64,000 nucleotides of DNA, from positions 5,829,525 through 5,893,524 of the forward strand of contig NZ_CP012036.1 in NCBI RefSeq assembly GCF_001298445.1, given 5' to 3'. Positions within the stretch are counted from its first letter, which is position 1, and each line of letters opens with the position of its first letter. Of this stretch, positions 8,163 to 16,423 are shown in pieces. The notes under the pieces were generated by a model. It was not told the DNA's origin and ran no database searches. It saw only the letters and a list, made by a program, of their open reading frames with translations. The stretch is from Nostoc piscinale CENA21 (GTDB taxonomy: Bacteria > Cyanobacteriota > Cyanobacteriia > Cyanobacteriales > Nostocaceae). Both the position numbers and the translations under genes were made by a program.

Positions 8163-8720
8163 GAGTGACTGTCCTGATGGTTTTAGTGCATCAGGTAGCC
8201 TCGCTGTTGGTCAAAATGTGTTAGCCTAAATTTGAAATTTTTGTTTTATTAAGAAGCGGTTGGTTATCCGCTTGTTGGAGGCGACTGGTAATCGTCTCAT
8301 GGTTTGAAAGCAAACAGAGGTTACACTTGTTTAGGCTTAGACATACGTAGGCTTAGGCTAAGATTTAGTCCAACACGCTTCACCAACAACAATGCGGCTA
8401 CCCAACTTTTTTTTGAGAGCTATTTAAATAGGTCAGTTCTAGCGAAGTTGTGACTAAATCTAGAAAATAGTTTTGGAATAAGAATGCAAAGCTAGTAACA
8501 CCTAAAAGTGTCACCAAAAACTGGCAGAGGTTAGTACAATAGGTGAAGATGAAATTACTCTCCACCAAAGAATTTAACAACAAAAAACAGTCAAATATAT
8601 CCATACGAGTTCAGCACCCAAAATATGAACTCGTACTGCAATCAGTATTGAGATGCTAATCTATTAGGTAACGTTAAATTGTGGGATAAATTCTCTGCTA
8701 GATTAACTGCTCACAGCTAC
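8163..8720. promoter_or_regulatory. Repeat-rich region upstream of the replication gene (candidate origin or control region)
   Basis: A 558-base non-coding gap between the replication gene and the ParB-like gene. TTAGCCTAA (8221-8229) and TTAGGCTAA (8353-8361) are a perfect 9-bp inverted pair, with a further TTAGGCTTA at 8331-8339. Between them are two consecutive hairpins with similar loops: AAGCGG/CCGCTT (8254-8273) and GAGGCGA/TCGTCTC (8278-8298, one G-T pair). Repeated sites and small stem-loops beside a rep gene are typical of plasmid origins or antisense copy control. The stretch 8400-8720 shows nothing else; a 68-codon frame there looks accidental. Confidence 0.4.
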
Positions 8721-9905
8721 CTATGCAGCACGAATATTATCCTTTTTTCTATTTGTAGACATTTCCATTGCTTGCATTTGGCTCTTATAGTCCTCCCAAG
8801 TTTTTTCAAATACGTCAGACTCATACATCCGCAATAAAACCTCCTCTTTATCAGTTAAATTTGGGAGTTTTAACAACTCAGCTAAAGATACCTGAACTGG
8901 GAAAACATCACTAAACTTTTCCATTAAGTGAAGTATTCTTTCTCTCTGTTCAGCAGATGGTTCATCTTGCAACTCTGCATCAATCTGTCGCGGACGTAGA
9001 TTCACGATTTCTAGGTTCATATTTACTAAATTCCTTAATCCAAACACAACAAATTCATTAGTTATACCAATAACACGCCCCACGATTTCTAACTCTGTCC
9101 GCAGTCTTTCCTTAAATTGATATACTTGACCAATTTGGAAACGCCGAAACGGATTGCGATCGCCATTCCGCATCCAAGCGATACCATCACTTATACTACC
9201 TATCTCGTCTGCTTCAATCAGGTCTATAACCTGGTCACAGATATCTTGATTGCAAACGAACTTGTAGGCTGCATCAATACTTCGGTTAAATTCCGCCTCC
9301 AGTGCCACAACTGCCTTATATTTTTGCAAATTACGTAATTGAGAAATATATTCAAATACTTTCTTACCCTTGTGATAACTGCCAACACTTATCCTTAGAT
9401 TCTCTGATACCTCCTGAATCACAGGTTTACCCTTATTTAATTGAATTTTATTCTCATCTATCGAAGTGTTCAAATTTGAATACTTCGATTCATTCAAACG
9501 ACGAGCGCTTTCCCGTTGTCTTTCTTTCGCTTGGGGACGAAGTACGCTCTCCCAGTACTGCCCCTCGTGAAATTTCTGATAATGAGTCTTCCCGCCTTCC
9601 CGGTGGAGATTAAAGTCAAGCACTAATTTTAAATCTTCTTCAGGCGAACTAGACTCGACAAATTCTACTTTCACAGCAGAAATTCCCAACTGGCGGGCTA
9701 TCTGCAAACGACACTTGCCTGCCAAGACGACATTTACACCAGTGCGTGCAGATACCTTTAAGGATTCCAAAATCCCTTTTTCTGAGATACTTTTTTCCAA
9801 AGCGGGACGGTTCTCATTTTCACCGTATATTTCTATCAGCTTCGGATGAACTACCAACTCCGCAGGAGAAATATATACAATTGCCGGACTATGCACCTCA
9901 GACAT
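8721..9905 (-). CDS. ParB/sulfiredoxin-fold N-terminal domain protein (plasmid partition or regulator)
   Basis: A 394-residue protein. Residues of about 10-110 form a ParB-N domain (VVHPKLIEIYGE..RPALEKSISEKGILESLKVSART, then VLAGKCRLQIARQLGISAVKVEFV). This CTPase or nuclease fold occurs in ParB, KorB and many plasmid regulators. A helix-turn-helix region follows at about 150-210 (QEVSENLRISVGSYHKGKKV). The C-terminal half contains a small beta domain (RFQIGQVYQFKERLRTELEI, about 255-310) and helices. The frame opens at GTG 9923, but ATG 9905 has a CCGGAG ribosome site 7 bases upstream, so I chose 9905. It could pair with the ParA-like ATPase at 3139-4047, though the two are separated by 4.7 kb. 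Confidence 0.75.
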   Translation of the reverse strand: MSEVHSPAIVYISPAELVVHPKLIEIYGENENRPALEKSISEKGILESLKVSARTGVNVVLAGKCRLQIARQLGISAVKVEFVESSSPEEDLKLVLDFNLHREGGKTHYQKFHEGQYWESVLRPQAKERQRESARRLNESKYSNLNTSIDENKIQLNKGKPVIQEVSENLRISVGSYHKGKKVFEYISQLRNLQKYKAVVALEAEFNRSIDAAYKFVCNQDICDQVIDLIEADEIGSISDGIAWMRNGDRNPFRRFQIGQVYQFKERLRTELEIVGRVIGITNEFVVFGLRNLVNMNLEIVNLRPRQIDAELQDEPSAEQRERILHLMEKFSDVFPVQVSLAELLKLPNLTDKEEVLLRMYESDVFEKTWEDYKSQMQAMEMSTNRKKDNIRAA

Positions 9906-10420
9906 ATTGATACTCCGGGTCACAAATTGCCTAAAAAAGATAAGTTCAATTTTGAAAAGCCTCAGCAGAAAGCAGGAAAACTTAAGCAGCAGAACTTATG
10001 GCACTTTCTACAGTGAAGTAATATTATTAAAAAATAATTAACTTATGTAAATAATGAATAATTACTTATCAAACAATCTCTTAAATAAAATTTTTCCAGG
10101 AGAGAAATATTATTATTGACCCATTTAAAACCAGCGCGATTGAAGAGAGATTTTATGATGTTATTTTTGGGAAAAATACATCTACCTAAAGAAAGGTTTG
10201 TAAAACTGGTTAAACTCATGATATGATGTCTCTAGTTAATTAAATTGACAAAACAATGTTCCGCCTTGTTTTACTAACAGGTGGGCTTGTTTTCTCCTCA
10301 AAGCCCTGGTGCAAACAGGGCTTTGGGTGGGTTTTTAGAAAAAATGAACGCTACAAAAAGAGTATATCAGGCTTCATTCCATTTGGCAAAATTGTACAGT
10401 AAAGAGGGGTAAATTTTTAG
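9906..10420. other. Intergenic region with a candidate small RNA and terminator
   Basis: About 515 bases without a protein gene. The first 250 bases are AT-rich and hold nothing I recognise. TTGTAA (10198-10203) and TATGAT (10222-10227) are spaced 18 bases apart, a fair sigma70-like promoter. The strong terminator at 10300-10336 would end a transcript of roughly 100 bases. A second TTGACA lies at 10245-10250. The remaining 85 bases lead into the helix-turn-helix gene, which has a GAGGGG ribosome site. Confidence 0.35.
10300..10336 (+). terminator. Intrinsic terminator
   Basis: AAAGCCCTG (10300-10308) pairs perfectly with CAGGGCTTT (10316-10324) around a 7-base loop, followed by GGGTGGGTTTTT. 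It faces the plus strand, upstream of the gene at 10421. No coding gene precedes it on that strand, so it either ends a small RNA or acts as a leader attenuator. Confidence 0.7.
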
Positions 10421-10873
10421 ATGCCTCATCTTCAGATATTAAATTCCCTTGAAAAACAAGCACTAGAACACATAGCGGCAACGAGCAGCGATGAAGTTAG
10501 CAAAAGAGCGAAAATTCTGCTAGGGCTAAACGAAGGCAAAAAATATGTAGCTTTAGCCCAAGAGATTGGTGTAACCGAAAACTCAATAGCAAAGTGGAAG
10601 AAAAGATGGACATCAAGTACCATCTTGTCAGAAACCCAGGAGTCAGCGATCGCAAAAGCTAATGAAGTATTGGGTGTCAACGTAGGCAGACCTAAGAAGT
10701 GCAAAAGTACAGAGGCAAGCAAAATTGTCGAAATCAGCGAATGGAGCAAGAACCGAAAACCTAGTCGCTCAAAGCACCACTACCATATGCAGGTAGCAGA
10801 AGAAGCCGCTAGGAGAGGTTTACCAACACTATCGCCAAGAAGTATAGGACGCATTTTAGAAGCTCAACCTTAA
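10421..10873 (+). CDS. Stand-alone IS630-type helix-turn-helix protein
   Basis: A 150-residue DNA-binding protein. Residues 20-65 (SSDEVSKRAKILLGLNEGKK, then EIGVTENSIAKWKKRW) match the first helix-turn-helix of IS630/Tc1-type transposases. Residues of about 110-150 (HHYHMQVAEEAARRG, then LSPRSIGRILEAQP) match the second. The DDE catalytic domain is absent and nothing after the stop resembles it. The ORF is intact, with a GAGGGG ribosome site about 10 bases before ATG 10421. It could be the domesticated DNA-binding half of a transposase acting as a regulator, or a remnant of an element that lost its 3' half. An intact frame with both helix-turn-helix units argues mildly for function. Confidence 0.65.
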   Translation: MPHLQILNSLEKQALEHIAATSSDEVSKRAKILLGLNEGKKYVALAQEIGVTENSIAKWKKRWTSSTILSETQESAIAKANEVLGVNVGRPKKCKSTEASKIVEISEWSKNRKPSRSKHHYHMQVAEEAARRGLPTLSPRSIGRILEAQP

Positions 10874-10964
10874 TAGAAAGAGTCATCAAGCAAGTATTAT
10901 CCTATCCCAAGGGAATAGTTTTGCAATCCCAGTTTTTACCGAGGCTTTTCACCAAATTTTAATT

Positions 10965-11471
10965 CTAAGCAAGCATTTCCACACACTCGACCACTTGAGC
11001 AGAGGTCACTTGTTGCGCGATCAGAAAGTCAACGAGTCCATCGAGTTTTTTACGGTTGTAGACGGTAGAATAGCCTTGAATTCGGCGTTCTTTGCAGAAC
11101 TGTCGCAACTTCCGCGCGCCTAAATCCAAAAGCTTCTTCCTTTCTTCCTTAACGTCTACCAGCACAAGCTGTCTAGCTTCATCCGCAACCCCAGTTTCAA
11201 CAACTGGCGGCGCAGTTTCAATAATCGAAGATTCTGGTTTGGATAATTCTTCCCGATCAGAAACAGCATCAACACCAGTCAAATCCCCATAAGTTTCCAA
11301 AACTGGCAACTCTTCAGAAATCACCCCAATGCTATTACTAACTTGAAGTGATACTGATTGAGCAGGGACAAAGATCGCATACAAGATTGGGAAGACCATC
11401 AAAAACAACTCGATTGGAAACAAAACATCGTTAACAGATTGCACAAAAGGCGATATTGCAAAAGCAGACAT
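10965..11471 (-). CDS. Single-pass membrane protein with SAP/Rho-N-like C-terminal domain
   Basis: A 168-residue protein. The N-terminus has one or two hydrophobic helices (VNDVLFPIELFLMVFPILYA, about 13-35). A Pro/Glu/Val-rich linker covers about 45-105. The last 60 residues (LGARKLRQFCKERRIQGYST, then KKLDGLVDFLIAQ) resemble SAP/Rho-N-type helical modules that bind nucleic acids. A GGAGG ribosome site lies 9 bases before ATG 11471. A nucleic-acid-binding domain anchored to a membrane is unusual. Here it sits in an element carrying an FtsK-like translocase, so tethering DNA at the membrane is a reasonable but untested idea. A strong hairpin lies in its leader. Confidence 0.55.
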   Translation of the reverse strand: MSAFAISPFVQSVNDVLFPIELFLMVFPILYAIFVPAQSVSLQVSNSIGVISEELPVLETYGDLTGVDAVSDREELSKPESSIIETAPPVVETGVADEARQLVLVDVKEERKKLLDLGARKLRQFCKERRIQGYSTVYNRKKLDGLVDFLIAQQVTSAQVVECVEMLA

Positions 11472-11523
11472 AGCGTAGTTCCTCCATGAATTACTGATGG
11501 GCGGTGTTTAGCGGCTTACCACC

Positions 11524-11549
11524 CAGTAGCGGGGGAAACCCCCGTACTG
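11524..11549. promoter_or_regulatory. GC-rich hairpin in the leader of the SAP-like gene
   Basis: CAGTAGCGGGGG (11524-11535) pairs with CCCCCGTACTG (11539-11549) across a 3-base loop with one bulged G. It lies 53 bases upstream of the start codon on the minus strand, in otherwise AT-rich sequence. It could be an RNA leader structure or a protein-binding palindrome. The rest of 11472-11742 holds no gene. Confidence 0.4.
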
Positions 11550-11742
11550 AGTGAAAGCTTTTATACGTATCCCAACCAATAGCAGGAGGAAGGAGGATAA
11601 ATTGCCTTTTTAAGCAATTAGATGAACTAAGTTTTCCAAAATTTGCAGATGTTGAATTCTAGAGATTATTAATTCAAAATACAGAAATTGCAAAAATGCG
11701 ATTTTACCGACTTGTACTTGCAGCTTTGAGAAACTTCCTTAT

Positions 11743-12354
11743 TCATCCCAGCACTCCAGATTTTTTACTCTTAAGGTAGTTAACGTAGCTAACCAAGTTG
11801 TAGTTATATCTAAGTTCTTGAGGAACGAAAGTTGAGTAGGGATGCAGCGATACACCATCACGACGAAAGCGATGACAGGGCGCATATATATCAAAAAAGA
11901 TAGATATTTCATCTCCATCAACTTCGATTTGAGCTATGCCCTTGAGTTCCTTTGCAAACTCTAAAACTCGTCCTGATGCTACATAGTCAAAGACCACTAC
12001 ATTTCGAGTACGGAAATACTGGATGTAAGAAAGAAGTTTTGCTTCCATATCAAGCTCAAGCAGTCTGTCAGAATGTTTAAGCAAGATACCGGAATAGGAA
12101 AAAGAAAACCTACGGTTAGCGTATTCATCCCACAAGATAAGATTGCCGTAAAATTTGTAAATATTCGCTTGATTGGACGATATTTCTCTATTTAAATTTT
12201 CGACAACAGCATCATCTTCAAATGGGAACAACGCCTTACGTTCATCCCATTGTTTATCTGGACAGCAACCATTTTCAAACCATCCATGTGGATGAATCCC
12301 ACAAACAATATTATTGGCACCATGCAGTAACTTACACCCAGCACATACTCGCAA
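11743..12354 (-). CDS. Unknown protein with Cys/His-rich (zinc-binding-like) N-terminus; start uncertain
   Basis: The annotated 203 residues begin at TTG 12354. They open with CAGCKLLHG..IVCGIHPHGW..GCC, a Cys/His cluster that probably binds zinc, followed by a mixed alpha/beta region ending in a basic tail. I do not recognise the family. The same frame stays open and protein-like for 43 codons upstream (for example PCEALEEHLDIHRRYINAVN at about 12,375-12,434) back to a TGA near 12,488, with no ATG or GTG. The true start may therefore be lost to a single-base shift near 12,488, where dropping one A joins the frame to ATG ATG. It overlaps the end of the membrane-protein gene upstream. Confidence 0.5.
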   Translation of the reverse strand: MRVCAGCKLLHGANNIVCGIHPHGWFENGCCPDKQWDERKALFPFEDDAVVENLNREISSNQANIYKFYGNLILWDEYANRRFSFSYSGILLKHSDRLLELDMEAKLLSYIQYFRTRNVVVFDYVASGRVLEFAKELKGIAQIEVDGDEISIFFDIYAPCHRFRRDGVSLHPYSTFVPQELRYNYNLVSYVNYLKSKKSGVLG

Positions 12355-12422
12355 ATAGCAAGAACTAAATTCTTCGCTATTAACTGCATTAATATAGCGT
12401 CGGTGTATATCTAAATGCTCCT

Positions 12423-13007
12423 CTAAAGCTTCACAAGGTAAAGGCTGATATGAGGAGAAGTTTGTCCAATTAATCGGTCTGGATCGGTTTCATCATAGAT
12501 TACTGCCAAGTCGTCAATTTGGTGAGAACGTAGTTCTTCGTAAAGTACGAATTTTCGATATGGTTCTTCCTCAAATCTACAAACAACCAAGAACTTTGAA
12601 TCAGAATGTCTTTCAAAATTCATCACCATGTAAGTGTAAATTGAAGGCAAACAATCAGATTTTTCAGAGTTCTCAGCTTTTGTTAATACAAGCGGTTTTA
12701 TGTCATCTTTTTTTGCAATTTCTCTACTCGAATTAGTTTCCTCCGATTCTTCAACAGTGCTGAAGAAAGCACCACCCAAGGAAGCAAGAATAATTCCGGT
12801 AAAGCCCAATACGATAGCACCAGTGCCAATAGAGGCAATTTGTTCAGAGCGTTCTTTCTCGACGATTGGGAATCCGCCCTTAGCTAAACACAATAAGCCC
12901 AAACCAGAAAAAGTTGCTACAGTGCCTAAAGCAATAGCAGTCAAAGACACCATTCCAAAAGCAGCATTAAGGTTTCTCAAGCCATTAAACGCAAATTTCT
13001 TCAACAT
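12423..13007 (-). CDS. Two-helix membrane protein of unknown function
   Basis: A 194-residue protein with two predicted transmembrane helices (LNAAFGMVSLTAIALGTVA, about 13-40, and IGTGAIVLGFTGIILASLGG, about 60-80). A polar cytoplasmic region of about 110 residues follows, ending in a compact beta-rich stretch (YTYMVMNFERHSDSKFLVVC and KFVLYEELRSHQIDDL). No motif identifies a function. ATG 13007 has a strong GGAGGG ribosome site. The downstream Cys/His-rich gene overlaps its 3' end, so the two are probably co-transcribed. Confidence 0.6.
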   Translation of the reverse strand: MLKKFAFNGLRNLNAAFGMVSLTAIALGTVATFSGLGLLCLAKGGFPIVEKERSEQIASIGTGAIVLGFTGIILASLGGAFFSTVEESEETNSSREIAKKDDIKPLVLTKAENSEKSDCLPSIYTYMVMNFERHSDSKFLVVCRFEEEPYRKFVLYEELRSHQIDDLAVIYDETDPDRLIGQTSPHISLYLVKL

Positions 13008-13183
13008 AATTTATCCCTCCAAAATGCAGGTCACAAGGTTTTTAATTACTCTCGCCCCGGCACAAATTGGGATTTGCTGAGAACTACACCACTAACCTAC
13101 CCCTTACTCTATTAACAATTCCACAACTATTTAATAGATATGTACTCGTTAATTTTCAGTCTCAGTAGTAGTTTCATTCCCAA

Positions 13184-13251
13184 TGGTGATAGCAAGAGTC
13201 GAACTTGCTTTGTTGCTTAAAACAACAATCTAACCGAATTGGAATATCACC
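13184..13251 (-). tRNA. tRNA-like gene, apparent anticodon UUA (68 nt)
   Basis: Read on the minus strand, a perfect 7-bp acceptor stem GGTGATA (13251-13245) pairs with TATCACC (13191-13185), followed by A. The T arm is canonical: GCAAG-TTCGACT-CTTGC. A 5-bp anticodon stem TGTTG/CAACA closes a 7-base loop TTTTAAG with U33 in place, so positions 34-36 read UUA, which would pair with the UAA stop codon. The D arm is poor (CAAT..ATTG overlaps the anticodon stem), and the variable loop is only 2 bases. The gene is about 5 nt short of a standard tRNA. It could be a degenerate or minimal element-borne tRNA, or a tRNA pseudogene. It lies in the 271-base gap between two minus-strand genes. Confidence 0.5.
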
Positions 13252-13278
13252 AAAAAACAATATCTAGAAATCCCATAT

Positions 13279-13758
13279 CTACTTTCCAAAAGTCCAAGTA
13301 TTAGTTTCGTTTAATTCCAATTCTTCAAAACAGTTAGCAAAACCCGTAAAATGAAAACATCTTAGCGGCAGCCGAGATATTAATAGTAAAGAAAAATTTT
13401 CTAGTTGAGCCAACTGTTGTAATCTCAATAAATCATTGCTAAAATTATCGCTCACAAAGTGCAATCTATCAAAATTATCAATCACAAGTAGTCTATTTAA
13501 TCCATTAGATAATTCGCTTACTATATTTTGCCAATCCTGCTGGTAGTACAAATTAAAACTCATAGGAATAACATCAAATAGATGAGCTACACTAAAAGGA
13601 TATTCAAGATTAAGATAAACAGATTTTAAAGCAATATCTTTGAGCAAACAGTTTTTAACAGTAAAAGTTTTACCAATACCTTGTTTACCCCATAAATTAA
13701 CATTCTTGCCTACATTTAGTTTACCAATCAACCAAGTATATTCTTTATAACGTAACAT
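13279..13758 (-). CDS. Small P-loop ATPase
   Basis: A 159-residue protein with Walker A LWGKQGIGKTFT (about 23-34), Walker B RLLVIDNFDRL (about 89-99) and a sensor-like strand SLLLISRLP near 128. The pattern resembles the ATP-binding core of AAA_22/TniB or STAND proteins, without the lid and winged-helix domains. AAAGGA precedes ATG 13758 at normal spacing. It starts 21 bases after the stop of the RusA-like gene, so it is the last gene of the FtsK operon. Short ATPases of this type often load or regulate a partner enzyme. The partner here is unknown. Confidence 0.65.
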   Translation of the reverse strand: MLRYKEYTWLIGKLNVGKNVNLWGKQGIGKTFTVKNCLLKDIALKSVYLNLEYPFSVAHLFDVIPMSFNLYYQQDWQNIVSELSNGLNRLLVIDNFDRLHFVSDNFSNDLLRLQQLAQLENFSLLLISRLPLRCFHFTGFANCFEELELNETNTWTFGK

Positions 13759-13779
13759 TACTATTATCCTTTAGAGAAA

Positions 13780-14244
13780 CTATAATTGGTTTGAGATTAA
13801 ATGTGTGATTTTTTGATTGTGTCTTTCTAAACTTTTTCTAGAAAATTTGTTAGATACAATAAAATTATCTAATAAAAAATCAGGTGATTGTGAAAGTCTT
13901 AATAGCACACCATCATCACCACTACTGCGATGATAATAATGAACAACGGGTGATTGGATAACTGTCAGGTTATCGTTACGAATTGCTCGTCCTGTAACTA
14001 GCCCATCCATAATAAATTTAGCGGCAGCAGCTACATTATCACTATCTCGTGCAAAATTTTTGAGATACCAATGGAACTCAATCCACACTGTACTATCCAA
14101 ACAAAATTCACATTGTCTAACAAATTCACCAATTAAGTTTGTCCAGTACTTCTTAAGTTCAGCACTAGCTTGCCAACTTGACCGTGCCTGGTTAATAATT
14201 TCGTTCATACAAGGGGGTAAAGGCATGGTTAGTTCAAATATCAT
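13780..14244 (-). CDS. RusA-like Holliday junction resolvase
   Basis: About 154 residues. The pattern follows RusA-type endonucleases: an N-terminal PLPPCMNEI resembling the family's P-P-x-x-N start, a central beta strand VWIEFHWYL, then ARDSDNVAAAAKFIMDGL with the D-x-DN motif that binds metal, then RAIRNDNLTVIQSPVVHYYH, matching the I-x-(D/N)D step. RusA enzymes resolve Holliday junctions and are common on phages and mobile elements. The frame can begin at GTG 14256, but ATG 14244 follows AAGGTGG, so I chose it. It overlaps the FtsK-like stop codon by 11 bases, implying coupled translation. Confidence 0.65.
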   Translation of the reverse strand: MIFELTMPLPPCMNEIINQARSSWQASAELKKYWTNLIGEFVRQCEFCLDSTVWIEFHWYLKNFARDSDNVAAAAKFIMDGLVTGRAIRNDNLTVIQSPVVHYYHRSSGDDGVLLRLSQSPDFLLDNFIVSNKFSRKSLERHNQKITHLISNQL

Positions 14245-16414
14245 CTTCACCGCCACCTTTAAGGTTATTTAAAAATTCTTCGACAACGTTTCTAAATTTC
14301 TTGTATGACCTACCATCTTGGCGGGACAAATTGAATACTGCTTTGACGATTTCATCAAGTTGATAGCCCTTTTGATGCAAATTCATAATTGAGTTTCTTG
14401 CTTCTTCGTCAAGCTGCACCTTAAAACTAAAACTGCCCTCAAAATCAGTCTTAGATTGCTTAGTTTTAGTAGCAGTAGTGGCTTTAGATTTACCATTATC
14501 ATTACTACTATTCTCGCCATACAGACTAGCAATAAATTCATCAAAGTCTAACCCATATTTCCATGCTGTATAAGGATCGTTCTGGTTTTTTGCTTCCAAG
14601 AGTAATTGCTGGAAGTATTCAGGGTCTTCATCATCAGCTACATATAAAGCTTGGAGTCGTAAAACTTCAGTCGTCTTGTACAAGAAATCACCGTATCCCA
14701 GCAAATAAACTGCACGCTTATCTTTATCGTCCCCCAGGATAATACAACTATCTTCAGGGCGGGTTGTAACAAAGGCTGTCTTCGCTGGAAAGTTTGAGCG
14801 AATCAACGGGTCTATCACGTTTTTGTCAGGTCGCTGAGTATATAACAATACATGAATCCCTGCACCACCCGCTTTTGCAAGCAACTTCATCAGCGCAGTC
14901 TCAATGCGATCGCAGTAGTTATCATCGGAAAGTAGGTCAAAACACTCGTCAATTAGACAAATCACTCGTGGCATGACACAATCAGGTGCGAACCGTGAAT
15001 TGTACTGTGCGATTGTTTCAATACTGCTGTGGCGCTCAAATTCCTGGTAACGCAATTCCATTTCTTCGACCAAGTAATCGAGTAAGTTAGCGGTAGACTC
15101 TGCATCACGCGCAACTGGGGCAACAAGATGGGGAAGTCCATCAAATTTACCAAAGGTCACGCGCTTAACATCTGAAAGTGCCAATCGAACAACAGAAGGG
15201 GGATATCGTCGCACTAAGTATAAGATTGCGGCTTTCTCAAACTGCGACTTTCCACCCCGCGTCCGCCCACCACCCAAGATATGGGTCACGTTATCGCTAT
15301 AAAGGGGAATTTCGACATAAGTGCCATCAACATCAACACCACCGGGGATAGACACCGAATAAATGTCAGGTTCGCCCTCAAAAGTAAAGTAATCACGGAA
15401 ATAAGCAAATTGTCTGTCTAATCTGGGTATGTCAAATACAACTCCCCCAGGCACTACACTCACCATTGGCGCAACTTTCAAGCCTAATTCTTCACCAAGC
15501 TGCTGTACTAAGTCATTACCTATGTCTTCTACTTTTTTATAACTAACACCTCGTCCGAGTTTTACCCTAATACGGTTAAAAGTAGGGCCATTTTTGGCAT
15601 CAACATACTTAGCATTAATATTAAAATCTTCTAAAGTATCAACTAATAGTTCTCCTGCTTGTCCCATAGTTAAAACATTTGAGCTAGCAATCTCATTATT
15701 AGCAATTTCACTATTTAAACATTTAGTTTCATTTAAAATAATTGAGCCATCTACAGCCTGCTTTAAATCTATTGCTTTACCTGTAGCACGGGCAACAAGC
15801 ACTGCCGTTCGGTAGCAATAGTTTTTAATAAATCTATCTTTAGATTTGTTAGCTAAATCAGTAAAATAAGTAATTGATTTATTATTTAAAAATAAATTAT
15901 AAAGATTGTGCTGCACTACTTCATAGCCAATCTGCTTGAGATAAATATTTTTTATAGACTCAATATGTTCAAATAAAGCTTCAATTGGCGAGATGCTAAC
16001 TATCTCAATCATTTTTTGATATACGTTATTTTGCTCCCACTGTGATGGCATTCGATTGAGGTGAATATACTCAAGCGCATAACGTACAAATTCGTACTGA
16101 TTTAAAGTACAGTGTTCTGCACATATTGATAATATTTCATCATCGTTTGTACCTGCAATTACTGATTCATATATTACCTGAAATAAAAATTCTAAGTTAA
16201 ATTCAACAACTGAACGTGATAATTTTGCTTTAAAGTCAATCTGCTTTAAAACAGTTTCAGCATAAAAAACCATTGCGTCCGGTAAAGCTTCCCGTACATT
16301 CTCTATAATCTCTTCATTGTCTAAACCATCTTGTTTAGCCTGTACAATTGCAGTCCAAAGCTGTTGTTTTTGAAATTCAGGATTAGTATTATTGTCATTG
16401 TATGGTAGTAACAT
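14234..16414 (-). CDS. Soluble FtsK/SpoIIIE-type DNA translocase
   Basis: A 726-residue protein. Residues 1-240 are helical and unlike known FtsK N-termini, with no transmembrane segments. About 245-350 fits the FtsK alpha domain (FNRIRVKLGRGVSYKKVEDI, then PGGVVFDIPR). The beta RecA-like motor follows, with Walker A HILGGGRTRGGKSQ (about 378-391), Walker B VICLIDECFDLL (about 484-495) and LLYTQRPDKNVIDPLIRSN, typical of FtsK. A 100-residue C-terminal tail is polar. Such motors pump double-stranded DNA; Streptomyces TraB uses one for conjugation. Neighbouring peptidoglycan hydrolases upstream and a resolvase downstream suggest DNA transfer or plasmid dimer processing rather than cell division. 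Confidence 0.8.
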   Translation of the reverse strand: MLLPYNDNNTNPEFQKQQLWTAIVQAKQDGLDNEEIIENVREALPDAMVFYAETVLKQIDFKAKLSRSVVEFNLEFLFQVIYESVIAGTNDDEILSICAEHCTLNQYEFVRYALEYIHLNRMPSQWEQNNVYQKMIEIVSISPIEALFEHIESIKNIYLKQIGYEVVQHNLYNLFLNNKSITYFTDLANKSKDRFIKNYCYRTAVLVARATGKAIDLKQAVDGSIILNETKCLNSEIANNEIASSNVLTMGQAGELLVDTLEDFNINAKYVDAKNGPTFNRIRVKLGRGVSYKKVEDIGNDLVQQLGEELGLKVAPMVSVVPGGVVFDIPRLDRQFAYFRDYFTFEGEPDIYSVSIPGGVDVDGTYVEIPLYSDNVTHILGGGRTRGGKSQFEKAAILYLVRRYPPSVVRLALSDVKRVTFGKFDGLPHLVAPVARDAESTANLLDYLVEEMELRYQEFERHSSIETIAQYNSRFAPDCVMPRVICLIDECFDLLSDDNYCDRIETALMKLLAKAGGAGIHVLLYTQRPDKNVIDPLIRSNFPAKTAFVTTRPEDSCIILGDDKDKRAVYLLGYGDFLYKTTEVLRLQALYVADDEDPEYFQQLLLEAKNQNDPYTAWKYGLDFDEFIASLYGENSSNDNGKSKATTATKTKQSKTDFEGSFSFKVQLDEEARNSIMNLHQKGYQLDEIVKAVFNLSRQDGRSYKKFRNVVEEFLNNLKGGGEDDI

Positions 16415-16423
16415 TACTAAGTT

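Noticed and set aside
8398..8604. 68-residue minus-strand ORF upstream of the replication gene
   Set aside because: AT-rich, no ribosome site, no recognisable pattern; lies in the putative control region.
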